Source: Bacteroidota bacterium (GTDB lineage Bacteria; Bacteroidota; Bacteroidia; NS11-12g; UBA955). From it: a DNA stretch of 64,000 nt. Numbering within the stretch: position 1 is the stretch's first letter; each line of letters starts with the position of its first letter. A model generated the notes under the pieces. That model was given only the letters and a program-made list of their open reading frames with translations, did not search any database and had not been told where the DNA came from. The stretch is taken from NCBI GenBank assembly GCA_963169345.1, contig CAUJCT010000053.1, positions 62,001 to 126,000 on the forward strand, given 5' to 3'. Positions 54,485 to 63,811 of this stretch are shown here, in pieces. The translations under genes were made by a program, and so were the position numbers.

Positions 54485-56218
54485 ATGCAATTCGAAGACA
54501 TAGACAGCCCCTTGAAACTCAAGAAACTGGAAGAAAATCAACTGCCAGATTATGCTGTTTGGCTGAGAGAATTCCTGATTGGTAAAATTGCTGAACTTGG
54601 TGGCCACTTTGCTGCCAATCTTGGTGTAGTCGAACTAACCATCGCTCTTCACTACGTATACAACGCCCCGGAAGATAAAATAATCTGGGATGTTGGACAT
54701 CAGTCTTACGCCCATAAAATCCTCACAAAAAGAAAATCCCTGTTCGATTCTCTAAGAAAATTAGACGGAATTAGTGGCTTCCCAAAAATGAGTGAAAGTG
54801 AATACGATGCATTTGGAACAGCACACTCCTCAACGTCAATTTCTGCGGCATTAGGCTATGCTCAAGCTGCTAAATTGCTAAAACTAAACAGACAACATAT
54901 AGCAGTTATTGGAGATGGTGCTATGAGTGCAGGTCAAGCTTTTGAAGCCCTCAATAACGCCGGAATCTCTGATACCAATATTACTGTTATCCTTAATGAT
55001 AATCATATTGGTATTGACCCCAGCCAAGGTGCTTTGGGCGAATACCTCGACCAACTCGATTATAAATCAGACAACCTGTTTACAGATTTTGGATTTCAAT
55101 ATTTCGGTCCTATAGATGGTCACCAGCTACCTCAATTACTGGAAGTATTTAAAAGATCGAAAGACATTACCGGACCTAAAGTGATTCATGTCAGGACCAT
55201 CAAAGGAAAAGGCTATGCGCCAGCTGAAGCTGAACAAACAAAATGGCACAGCACTTCCAAATTTGATAAGCTATCCGGAAAAGGAATTGAATCTTCTGAT
55301 AACCATATTAAATATCAGGACATCTTCGGTAAAACACTGTTGGAACTTGCAGAGAAAGATACAAAAGTAGTGGCCGTTACGCCGGCTATGGTTTCAGGAA
55401 GTTCCTTAAACTTTATGCAGGACAAGTTTCCTGATCGTGTATTTGATGTTGGAATTGCCGAACAGCATGCTTTAACTTTCAGTGCAGGTTTAGCAGCATC
55501 TGGATTAAAAACCTTTTGTTGCATCTATTCTACCTTCTTACAAAGAGCCTATGATCAATTGATTCATGATATTGCTCTCCAAAATCTTCCTGTAATTTTT
55601 GCGGTTGACAGAGCAGGCTTGGTTGGAGAAGACGGACCAACACATCATGGCGTTTTTGATTTAGCTTTTCTTCAAACCGTGCCTAACCTGACAATTCTGT
55701 CTCCTTCTAATCAGCTTGAGCTCAGAAATGCTATATATTTTGCCTATCAGCACATAAACGGACCAATTGTGATAAGATATCCAAGAGGTAAATCTTCTGA
55801 ACCATATATTGCAAGTGAAATACAAACTGAGAGCATTCCAAAGGCAAAGTTGGTGCATAAGGGTCAATCCAATACCGTCATTCTTTCAATTGGAACTATA
55901 CTTGAAGAAGCTTTGAAAGCTGCTGAAAAAACGGATGTTTCAGTAGTGGATTTGAGATTTGCAAAACCAATCGATGAAACTTTTATAAAAGATGTTTTCA
56001 ATACCTACCAAAATGTTCTGACACTTGAAGAAGCTCAGGTTCTCGGTGGTATTGGTTCTCATATTGCGCAACTGGCATTTGAAAATAAATTTAAAGGGAC
56101 TCTGAAGCAGTTGGGTATAAAAGACGAATTTGTGCAACATGGCACTATTGCTGAATTAAGAAAAATTCAGGGTATTGATGCTGAGTCACTTGTTAAAGTG
56201 ATAAATTCACAGTTTTAA
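54485..56218 (+). CDS. dxs: 1-deoxy-D-xylulose-5-phosphate synthase (short form)
   Basis: DXS condenses pyruvate and glyceraldehyde-3-phosphate in the first step of the MEP isoprenoid pathway. The product of about 577 residues has LREFLIGKIAELGGHFAANL, IIWDVGHQSYAHKIL, GTAHSSTSISAALGYAQAA, the thiamine diphosphate motif GDGAMSAGQAFEALNNAG and NDNHIGIDPSQGAL. It also has IAEQHALTFSAGLAASGLKT and DRAGLVGEDGPTHHGVFDLA, which is typical for DXS and not general transketolase. It is shorter than the usual 620-640 residues, mainly in the linker after the first domain. The start could also be TTG 54479, which adds two residues. Confidence 0.92.
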   Translation: MQFEDIDSPLKLKKLEENQLPDYAVWLREFLIGKIAELGGHFAANLGVVELTIALHYVYNAPEDKIIWDVGHQSYAHKILTKRKSLFDSLRKLDGISGFPKMSESEYDAFGTAHSSTSISAALGYAQAAKLLKLNRQHIAVIGDGAMSAGQAFEALNNAGISDTNITVILNDNHIGIDPSQGALGEYLDQLDYKSDNLFTDFGFQYFGPIDGHQLPQLLEVFKRSKDITGPKVIHVRTIKGKGYAPAEAEQTKWHSTSKFDKLSGKGIESSDNHIKYQDIFGKTLLELAEKDTKVVAVTPAMVSGSSLNFMQDKFPDRVFDVGIAEQHALTFSAGLAASGLKTFCCIYSTFLQRAYDQLIHDIALQNLPVIFAVDRAGLVGEDGPTHHGVFDLAFLQTVPNLTILSPSNQLELRNAIYFAYQHINGPIVIRYPRGKSSEPYIASEIQTESIPKAKLVHKGQSNTVILSIGTILEEALKAAEKTDVSVVDLRFAKPIDETFIKDVFNTYQNVLTLEEAQVLGGIGSHIAQLAFENKFKGTLKQLGIKDEFVQHGTIAELRKIQGIDAESLVKVINSQF

Positions 56219-56308
56219 ACTCATTAATAAACTAATATTCAAATTAAAAAATATTGCATTCTAAAATCAAACTGTTGTATTTTATTCTATTTTTGCTAAA
56301 AAAAAGTC

Positions 56309-56731
56309 ATGCATAATTTTATTCTCAGCACTCACTCTCATACAAGATGGCTCGTTATTCTAGCCGCTTTGATTGCAATCGTAGTTCCGTATTTAAATAA
56401 GACATTGAGCAGTAAATCCAAACTACCAGGATTAGCATTCATGATTATTTGCGATTTACAACTACTTCTTGGTTTGACTTTATATTTTATTTATAGTCCT
56501 ATGGGAGTTAGTGCATTTGAAACAGGCATGGCTAATGTGATGAAGACTGCTGCTTTAAGAAAAATAGCTGTCGAACATTTCATTTTAATGCTTGTCGCTA
56601 TTACGCTTGTACACATTGGATATTCTAAAATAAAGAAAGCTACCGATGCTTCTCAGGTTAGCAAGACAAGTCTGATTTTCTTTGGAATTGCTCTCGTACT
56701 AATGTTAGCTGGTATTCCCTGGGTTAGATAA
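56309..56731 (+). CDS. Small four-helix membrane protein with conserved histidines
   Basis: The 140-residue product has four hydrophobic segments and conserved His in HSHTRWLVIL, EHFILML and LVHIGYSK. This resembles small Bacteroidota membrane proteins sometimes labelled cytochrome b-like because of the paired histidines; heme binding is not proved. It follows dxs by 90 bases and ends before a strong terminator. I cannot assign a function. Confidence 0.75.
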   Translation: MHNFILSTHSHTRWLVILAALIAIVVPYLNKTLSSKSKLPGLAFMIICDLQLLLGLTLYFIYSPMGVSAFETGMANVMKTAALRKIAVEHFILMLVAITLVHIGYSKIKKATDASQVSKTSLIFFGIALVLMLAGIPWVR

Positions 56732-56816
56732 ATAAAGCTGGTCTCAAAAAAGGATTCAGAACAAAACAAGCATATTAATTCCTACGGGATTTCTCACAAT
56801 ACAAATTGCATAAAAA

Positions 56817-56849
56817 AAGCTTACAACCATTGATTGTAAGCTTTTTTTT
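56817..56849. terminator. Bidirectional terminator between convergent genes
   Basis: A perfect 10-bp stem AAGCTTACAA/TTGTAAGCTT (56817-56826 with 56834-56843) has a T-run on the right and A-run on the left, placed between the small membrane protein and the M16 peptidase gene, so it serves both. Confidence 0.93.
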
Positions 56850-56863
56850 ATTTCAAATTATTT

Positions 56864-59791
56864 TCAATATCCGAATATTTCCTCCAGAGTAACAAGTTTT
56901 AATTCACCGTATTTCTTCATGTCCTCTTGTGAGATTTTCTCCTTTGAACCCAATACCGCAATTGCCCATTTTTTACCTTTGATATTTTGCTCCTGGAAAG
57001 CTTTTACTTCAGCAAAAGTTATCTTACTAATTGCTTCGTAAAGCATTTTCCTGTAATCATAGTCTATACCCATATCCAGGGCTCCCAGGAAAGAAAAGAA
57101 AACATCTGCATCATTGATTCTTTCTGATTCAATTCCACTTAAGATCGACTGTTTAGCCTGATTGAAACTTTCTTCATTTAATGGCATGTTGTTTAATAAG
57201 TCGTTCATGGCATTTATGGCATCATTTAATTTATCCGCCTGTGTGCCTACATAAGCCATTATAAAATCATTCTTGCCTACTTCATAAGCTTGATTGTAAA
57301 CTGCATAAGTTGAATATGCCAAAGCTCTTGATTCCCTGATTTCCTGGAATACAACACTGCTCATACCACCACCGAAATACTCGTTGAAAGCACGGATATG
57401 TGGCATTTTATTCAGATCAAATACAGGTGCAGCACATCTCCAGTTTATCTCAGCCTGAACCATTTCGTGATGGGTAAAGAAAACTGTATTGGTAGTATAA
57501 GTAACAGGTTTAAATACATGAGCGGCAGGTGTTGCAAGAAAAGTCTCCGGAGTCTTATGTTTTGAACTGATAACTGAACTAATTTTGTCTTTTGGTTCAG
57601 GACCATAATACATAACCTTATGTTTATACTGGGTCAGACTTTTTATAATACTTACCAGTTCAGGTGCGGTTAATGCCTGTAACTCCGTATTGTTTAAAGT
57701 ATAAGTTCTTGGATTGTCTTTTCCGTATAATGCATAAGTACTTAATGCGCCTGAAATAGCGCGTTTGTTAAGTTTAGCATCGGCTCTGGATTTTAAGATT
57801 CTTCCTATATAATCGTTCAATGCACCAGCATCCGGTTTTGCATTGGCAAGCAACTCTTCGAATAGAGAGAGAGCCTCTTCAAAATTTTGTTGCGGTCCGC
57901 TCAGATACACATAACTTCTTTTGTCACCCGTCGAAATTCCAAAATTACAAGCCAACTTATAAAACTTCATACTGAGCTCTGATGCACTGTACTTATCTGT
58001 TCCAATGTACTGAAGATATTCCAGTGCAAAAGGCAGTTTCTTATTATTTAGTTTACCCATATCCACGACGTAATACAGAGTAAACAACTGATTTTTTGAG
58101 TTCTTTTTATACAACAATTCAGCTTTACCTACTTTTCCTCTTTCAATATCAGCCTGGTAATTGAGATAAACAGGACGAATTGTATCTGTTTCTTCATTCA
58201 ATAAGTCTGATACAAAAGCAGATGTTTTATCTCTGTTAAGTTCAACCTCAGTAATAGTTGGTTTCTGAATTTTTTCCTGCACAGTTTCTTCTCCTGTTCT
58301 TTTGTAGACAATTGAATAACCATTTGTATAATATTCATTGGCAAAATCCATGATCTGTTGCTTGGTTATCTTACTCATCTCATAATTGATATTGAGCAAA
58401 TCTCTCCATTTCCTGTCCGTAACAAAAGCATCCAGCAATGTATAGGCTAAACTGTTATAGGACGCAAAATTCTTAATCTCATCTACCATATTATTGGCAA
58501 TAATTCCTTTTAATAATTGCTCATCAAAATCACCTTTTTTAATCTTTTCAATTTGTGCCAAAAGTAAATTTCTGACTTCTTCCAGACTTTGACCTTCTTT
58601 TGGTTTACCGGTCAGGATATGAACACTGTAATCCTTCATGAAATCGGGCATTGAAGAAGCTGAGAGAACTTTTTGTTCTTTAACTAAGCTCAAATCGATG
58701 AGACCTGCCTTGCTATTGCTTAAAATTAAATCAATCAATCTAACCATCAGAGCTTCTTTGCTTGAAACGCCACCGAATCTCCATGCAAGCATTACACTGG
58801 CAGCATCAGGACCAACAACATTTATACTGTCAGGTACACCTCTTGGATATTCCATTTTATACTTAAACTCAGGCACAGTTTTATTGGTCATGTACGAAAA
58901 ATGTTTATCTATCATTTCAATGACATCTTCAGGATTGAAATCTCCAACCATTATTATGGCCATATTATTTGGCACATAATATTTATTGAAATAGTCTCTG
59001 ATTTTAATCAAAGATGGATTTTTAAGATGTTCGACAGTACCAATAGTAGTTTGTGTACCATAAGGATGCTCTCTGAACAGGCTGGCATATAATTTCTCCC
59101 AGGCTTCACTCATGTCATTATCCAAAGAAATATTCTTTTCTTCATATACAGCTTCCAACTCAGTATGAAACAATCTAAGTACAGGGTTTCTGTATCTCTC
59201 AGATTCAATTTCAATCCATTGATGTATACGATTGGAAGGTATATCATTCACATACACTGTTTGCTCAACACTGGTAAATGCATTGGTACCCTGAGCGCCG
59301 ATTCCCTGGCACATTTTATCAAATTCGTTTGCGATACTGAATTTAGATGCAAGTCCACTAATACTGTCAATTTGCCTGTAAATAGCGGCTCTTTGCTTTT
59401 CATCTTTTGTCTTATTATACTTTTCGTATAATGCATCTATTTGATCCAGATACACTTTTTCCTTCGCATAATCTTGTGTACCAAACTTATCAGTACCTTT
59501 AAACAGCATGTGCTCAAGATAGTGCGCCAGACCTGTATTATCGGCAGGGTCATTTTTACTACCGGCTTTAGTTGCAACTAATGTTTGAACTCTTGGCTGA
59601 TCCTTATTTACTGATAATATTACCGTTAATCCATTTGGCAATACATACCAGCGTGTCTGAGTAGGATCACCGGAAACAGTGGTGTAGGTATACTTACCGT
59701 GTGTCTTCGTTCCGTATGTGCCATAATACACCTGAGCTTTCAGGTTCAATGCCGAAACGAGTAAAACAAAACTTAAAATGAAGTTTTTCAT
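56864..59791 (-). CDS. Tandem M16 (insulinase/pitrilysin-like) zinc peptidase, secreted
   Basis: The 975-residue protein has a signal peptide (MKNFILSFVLLVSALNLKAQ) and two M16 halves. The active half has the inverted zinc motif HYLEH (His90, Glu93, His94) and a downstream ELEAVYEEKN supplying the third ligand. The second half (from about residue 540) lacks the motif, as in pitrilysin and paired M16 proteins, where the inactive half closes the chamber. It probably degrades peptides in the periplasm or at the cell surface. It stands alone with a terminator at its 3' end. Confidence 0.95.
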   Translation of the reverse strand: MKNFILSFVLLVSALNLKAQVYYGTYGTKTHGKYTYTTVSGDPTQTRWYVLPNGLTVILSVNKDQPRVQTLVATKAGSKNDPADNTGLAHYLEHMLFKGTDKFGTQDYAKEKVYLDQIDALYEKYNKTKDEKQRAAIYRQIDSISGLASKFSIANEFDKMCQGIGAQGTNAFTSVEQTVYVNDIPSNRIHQWIEIESERYRNPVLRLFHTELEAVYEEKNISLDNDMSEAWEKLYASLFREHPYGTQTTIGTVEHLKNPSLIKIRDYFNKYYVPNNMAIIMVGDFNPEDVIEMIDKHFSYMTNKTVPEFKYKMEYPRGVPDSINVVGPDAASVMLAWRFGGVSSKEALMVRLIDLILSNSKAGLIDLSLVKEQKVLSASSMPDFMKDYSVHILTGKPKEGQSLEEVRNLLLAQIEKIKKGDFDEQLLKGIIANNMVDEIKNFASYNSLAYTLLDAFVTDRKWRDLLNINYEMSKITKQQIMDFANEYYTNGYSIVYKRTGEETVQEKIQKPTITEVELNRDKTSAFVSDLLNEETDTIRPVYLNYQADIERGKVGKAELLYKKNSKNQLFTLYYVVDMGKLNNKKLPFALEYLQYIGTDKYSASELSMKFYKLACNFGISTGDKRSYVYLSGPQQNFEEALSLFEELLANAKPDAGALNDYIGRILKSRADAKLNKRAISGALSTYALYGKDNPRTYTLNNTELQALTAPELVSIIKSLTQYKHKVMYYGPEPKDKISSVISSKHKTPETFLATPAAHVFKPVTYTTNTVFFTHHEMVQAEINWRCAAPVFDLNKMPHIRAFNEYFGGGMSSVVFQEIRESRALAYSTYAVYNQAYEVGKNDFIMAYVGTQADKLNDAINAMNDLLNNMPLNEESFNQAKQSILSGIESERINDADVFFSFLGALDMGIDYDYRKMLYEAISKITFAEVKAFQEQNIKGKKWAIAVLGSKEKISQEDMKKYGELKLVTLEEIFGY

Positions 59792-59878
59792 ATTTTGTAT
59801 GTATAAAAAAGAATGCCAAATTAAAGTAAATAGCTGTAAAATGCTGAAAATTTCTATAAGTAATCGAAAAAAGATGAC

Positions 59879-62287
59879 TTAAAACAAGGTCAATCCAAAT
59901 CTAAAGCCCATTCTAAATGTAAAATATGCCCCAGTCCAATTCACCTGATCAAATCGCTTGTCTTCAAATACAGTTTTAGTTGCATCACTCAACTCTTCTT
60001 CCGAATGATTGGGGTCTCCATAAGTAAGCTGCCTGACTCCTGCCCCAACCCCATAATAAAACATTCCACTTACATGTGACTTCCAATTGAATGTATACAT
60101 TGAAAATGTAAACAACCCCTCGTATCTTGTAATCTTTGGATTTAACAACAAATTTGTGGAGTTACCATTGATACGTGCTACTACTGCTTCAGGGTCGGAT
60201 GAAAAATTACCATAAATAACATTTAATCCTCCTCCAATACTGGTGCATGATTTACTATAACTGCTGATTTCATTTTTAGCAAATATCAAACTGTATCCAT
60301 AATCAGCTCCTTTTAAATTTTTCCATCCTGCATTTAAATTTATTTCAGAACCTTCCAGTTTTCCTCCAACAAATCTGTTTTTTGCATCGAATCCATAAAA
60401 AGGATTGTACCTGAATTCATGCAGAGTTCCCTTGATTCGTAAAGTCGCGGACATTGGTAGAAATTTAAAAATCCTGTCCCCTTTTCCGGTATTCAATCCT
60501 GCGAATGGATTAGCCAGTACTGCAAAATTCATAGCGCGCTTACTGCTACTGCTGTAGCTTCCCGAGGATTTGCTCTTGTTAGACTTCTGTTCCTTCTTCC
60601 GTTTTTTTTCTAATGTCGATTGAGCTTTCGAACAATCAAATCCAGAATTCAAAGCTTTGCAATATTTAATGTAATTTTCGAGTTGAGTCATGGACATTAA
60701 TTCCAGTTTACCATCCATCAAGTGCATGGCAGTCTTTAAATTCTCTTTATCCAACTCATTATTATATGATGCCTCTGCATATTTAAAGGCAAACTCCAGA
60801 CTTTTCCCCACTCCGTTATTATATCCATTTTCAGCAATTTTCACAGCATTACTATAATCATTTAATCCCATAACAGCATCAATTGCTCTGTTTAAATCCG
60901 CTTCATTTCCGGGAACTAAGGTTTCAAAATTTTTCATCACATTCCGCATATAATCTATATTCATATCCTTTTCCTTTTGCTCAAGATATTTATAATTCTC
61001 TACCGAAATTACTATATAATGATACCTGTTAACATTATCTTCCTTAAACATATAATAATTGGAAACGTATGAAAACAAAACACACTTATCATCATTTTTC
61101 ATATTCCCCTCTCCTTTTAATACCCCATAAACATAAGGTTCCATTAAATAACTTTTATAGTTTTTAGTAAAATCTGTATTGGCATTTATACATCTAAACA
61201 TTGAATAATCCGTTTTCCAAAATTGTGTATAGTACGATTCATTTAAACCACTGAAATAGGCATCCAGTCCACTTCTTGGTATACTTTCAGGATATGGCCT
61301 CGCAAGAAAATAAGTATTCAGCAACTTCATTAATGACGGCAAACAATAACTGATTTTATCCATCTTCTGAGCATTGTCAAATAGCTTGTCAATTGCTGAT
61401 TTTGTATATACATTCAATAGGTATTTGTATACATTGATCATTGAAGGATTTTTAAGAATTATTTGCTCCAGTAATCCGTTTAGTGAGTCGAGCTTTTCAT
61501 TCATCTTTTTCTGATTTGGATTGGTATAAAGATAAAAACTATCCGGTACTTCAATAGCTCTCATTCTGTCTATTATATCCCAGGCGAATTCCCGCAGTTC
61601 CTTATCTGATTTGGAATCAATAAAACTTTTGCTGTAAAGATTAAAGTCCTTAAACCCGACAACATAAATTTCACCTGCTTCATTTTGCCTGGCTACTAAT
61701 CCAAAGTGCTTCAAAAAATACTCTTTACTTATTTTACCATTCTCATTATACTCTACTATAAGTATTCTTCTATCCTGCCCTGCAAATAACATGTTCTTAT
61801 AATAAGAAGTTGCGTTAACTGTCTGGTTTGATTTCGGATTGGTAAATGTCCAGCTTTGAGTCTGATAACTTTCACTGGGTACTTTAATAAAATTACTTCC
61901 ACTTAATGCCTGGTAATTTTCATTTTTGACATACTGACTGAAAAAAATTCCGCTTCTCAATTCATACTGACTATATCCACTCAACTGAGCATTTACACCG
62001 CTAAACTTTACATAATAAGCGCGATCTTCATAATAGCTTATGTCCAATCCAAAATAGATTATCTTATAACTGACTGAACCATCCTGTTCATATCGGGATG
62101 TTATCTGATATTTCATGCTGCCATAGCTTGAAGACTGATTGCAGATATCGCCGTTGAGTGCATTACCGGTAATTTTGAACAATTCCTTTTCACTTCGTAC
62201 TGAAGGTACTATATAATCAAAAGCATTTTCCTGAGCAGATACATGTCCTGCTATAAGCAACAACGCTAACAATAAAGGATTTTTCAT
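59879..62287 (-). CDS. Large secreted envelope protein, unknown, with barrel-like C-terminus
   Basis: The 802-residue product has a clean signal peptide (MKNPLLLALLLIAGHVSAQ). Residues about 20-230 are strand-rich with many Ser/Tyr. About 235-560 are helical and tetratricopeptide-like in rhythm (LDSLNGLLEQIILKNPSMINVYKYLLNVY, AIDAVMGLNDYSNAVKIAENGY, LEFAFKYAEASYNNELDKENLKTAMHLMD). A basic Lys/Ser linker (KKRKKEQKSNKSKSSGSYSS) follows. The last 200 residues show barrel strands and end in FRMGFRFGLTLF with a terminal Phe. No family is recognised. It is upstream of, and on the same strand as, the M16 gene, 87 bases apart. Confidence 0.7.
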   Translation of the reverse strand: MKNPLLLALLLIAGHVSAQENAFDYIVPSVRSEKELFKITGNALNGDICNQSSSYGSMKYQITSRYEQDGSVSYKIIYFGLDISYYEDRAYYVKFSGVNAQLSGYSQYELRSGIFFSQYVKNENYQALSGSNFIKVPSESYQTQSWTFTNPKSNQTVNATSYYKNMLFAGQDRRILIVEYNENGKISKEYFLKHFGLVARQNEAGEIYVVGFKDFNLYSKSFIDSKSDKELREFAWDIIDRMRAIEVPDSFYLYTNPNQKKMNEKLDSLNGLLEQIILKNPSMINVYKYLLNVYTKSAIDKLFDNAQKMDKISYCLPSLMKLLNTYFLARPYPESIPRSGLDAYFSGLNESYYTQFWKTDYSMFRCINANTDFTKNYKSYLMEPYVYGVLKGEGNMKNDDKCVLFSYVSNYYMFKEDNVNRYHYIVISVENYKYLEQKEKDMNIDYMRNVMKNFETLVPGNEADLNRAIDAVMGLNDYSNAVKIAENGYNNGVGKSLEFAFKYAEASYNNELDKENLKTAMHLMDGKLELMSMTQLENYIKYCKALNSGFDCSKAQSTLEKKRKKEQKSNKSKSSGSYSSSSKRAMNFAVLANPFAGLNTGKGDRIFKFLPMSATLRIKGTLHEFRYNPFYGFDAKNRFVGGKLEGSEINLNAGWKNLKGADYGYSLIFAKNEISSYSKSCTSIGGGLNVIYGNFSSDPEAVVARINGNSTNLLLNPKITRYEGLFTFSMYTFNWKSHVSGMFYYGVGAGVRQLTYGDPNHSEEELSDATKTVFEDKRFDQVNWTGAYFTFRMGFRFGLTLF

Positions 62288-62416
62288 GGCTGAAAATTAT
62301 AGCGTTTTCATAAAAATTGCTATAATTCATATGTACTATCAGCTTCATAAAGTGCAATAATATACACTTCTAAAATTCAATAATTTAAAATAGTGTAAGT
62401 TTAAAAAAACAGAAAT

Positions 62417-62884
62417 TTAAAGCTGCTTAATCATCCTTAAATGTGGAATACCAACCTCTAAAAATTCGTCACCTTCGACATGGTATCCAAGTTTTTCATA
62501 GAACGGAACAACATTTTTTCTTGCATGCAAATCAATAATTTTATAGCCATTTTGATTAGCCCACTTTTCAGAAAACTGAACCATTTTTTTTCCTATACCT
62601 TTGCTTTGAAAATCAGGAGACACTGCGACCTGTCTCATTTTCAAAATGTCGTCACTCAGGTCCTTCATGGTCTTTAATAATAGAACCCCGACTAATTTAT
62701 TACCTGCAAAAGCACCTATATGTATTTGATCAGATTCTTTATCCAAATCAGTTCTTTTAAAATCTAATCCAAGTGGTTGACGCAAGACTTCATATCTCAG
62801 CTCAATACTTTTTAATTGATCATCAGAATTGAAAACTAAAACTTTACAAATAATATCTTCCTGGTTCATGTTTGATATTGTCAT
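62417..62884 (-). CDS. GNAT-family N-acetyltransferase
   Basis: A product of about 155 residues with the GNAT fold: MRQVAVSPDFQSKGIGKKMVQ is motif A (Q/RxxGxG/A acetyl-CoA pyrophosphate loop), followed by NQNGYKIIDLHARKNVVPFYEKLGY (motif B). The start is uncertain: ATG at 62884 or 62869 are both possible, and a TTG at 62911 in the same frame is less likely as it approaches the divergent gene. It resembles the small ElaA-like acetyltransferases; the substrate is unknown. Confidence 0.85.
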   Translation of the reverse strand: MTISNMNQEDIICKVLVFNSDDQLKSIELRYEVLRQPLGLDFKRTDLDKESDQIHIGAFAGNKLVGVLLLKTMKDLSDDILKMRQVAVSPDFQSKGIGKKMVQFSEKWANQNGYKIIDLHARKNVVPFYEKLGYHVEGDEFLEVGIPHLRMIKQL

Positions 62885-62926
62885 CTTATTTCTGCTATTT
62901 TGAGCAATCAAATCTAAAGAATATTT

Positions 62927-63466
62927 ATGAATGATAATAAGGTCTTTGAACTAAAGTTGGAAATGGTCAAAGACCACGAACTACAAGAGATTGCTGAACT
63001 GGCTAAAGTTATCTGGCACGATCACTATACTTCAATAATCGGCAAAGAACAGATAGAGTATATGCTGAACAAATTTTATTCAGAGCAAGCTTTAAAAAAT
63101 CAGTTGAATGAAAATCAGGTTTTCAGATTTATCTATTCAGACGACAAAAAAATTGGGTTCATTGCAACAACGAATACTTCTCCTTGCAAATGTTTCATCA
63201 ACAAGTTCTATATACTCTCAGGCCAGCAATCACAATCGATTGGTACACTGGTAATGGATAAATTAAAAACTGAATTAAGACAATCAGGATGTTCAAAAAT
63301 GAAATTCAAACTAACTGTTAACAGACAAAATTTTAAAGCCATCAATTTTTATTTCAAGAACGGATTCAAGATTGAAAGTGTAGCTGACTTTGATATTGGG
63401 AATGGATATGAGATGAACGACTTCATTATGGTAATGCATTCTGAAAGCATTGAAAACAAAGGGTAA
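62927..63466 (+). CDS. GNAT-family N-acetyltransferase
   Basis: The 179-residue product follows the GNAT order: an N-terminal ELAKVIWHDHYTSIIGKEQI segment, the GFIATTNTSPCKCFINKFYI strand pair, SQSIGTLVMDKLKTELRQSG in the acetyl-CoA loop region, and NRQNFKAINFYFKNGFKIES in motif B. The glycine-rich loop is weaker than normal (SQSIGT instead of RGxGxG). It is divergent from the other GNAT gene across about 40 bases. Both products are probably small-molecule or peptide acetyltransferases. Confidence 0.82.
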   Translation: MNDNKVFELKLEMVKDHELQEIAELAKVIWHDHYTSIIGKEQIEYMLNKFYSEQALKNQLNENQVFRFIYSDDKKIGFIATTNTSPCKCFINKFYILSGQQSQSIGTLVMDKLKTELRQSGCSKMKFKLTVNRQNFKAINFYFKNGFKIESVADFDIGNGYEMNDFIMVMHSESIENKG

Positions 63467-63811
63467 GGCGGATATTGAAAACAGATAAAGTTAAAAGATA
63501 AGATCATTCAAAATTTGATTTTGAAAAGTACATTGTCAATAAAACTTACTTTAAAAAACTTTAAAAATTGAGACGACAAAATTGCTTTTTCAGGAAGGCG
63601 GTTTGCAGCGAAGTACCGAAATTAGGGCACTAAGAGATATGATATATGTTGATATCTATACAAACTAGAGGGCATATAAAAATGAGTTTGGAAAATTTTA
63701 GTCAACTATATTGACAATACCACCGCATTGATTTTGATAAGTTGTTAATACATTTTTACTAATGTTTTCAATAGTTTGCGAAAGTTATCTAATTTTGGCC
63801 CCTTATAAAGA
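63467..63811. other. Gap without recognisable gene
   Basis: 345 bases of AT-rich sequence hold no frame of note. A short GC-richer stretch around 63595-63630 and a TAATTTTG at 63790-63797, which is probably the -7 element of the SET-domain gene, are the only features I can point to. Confidence 0.5.
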
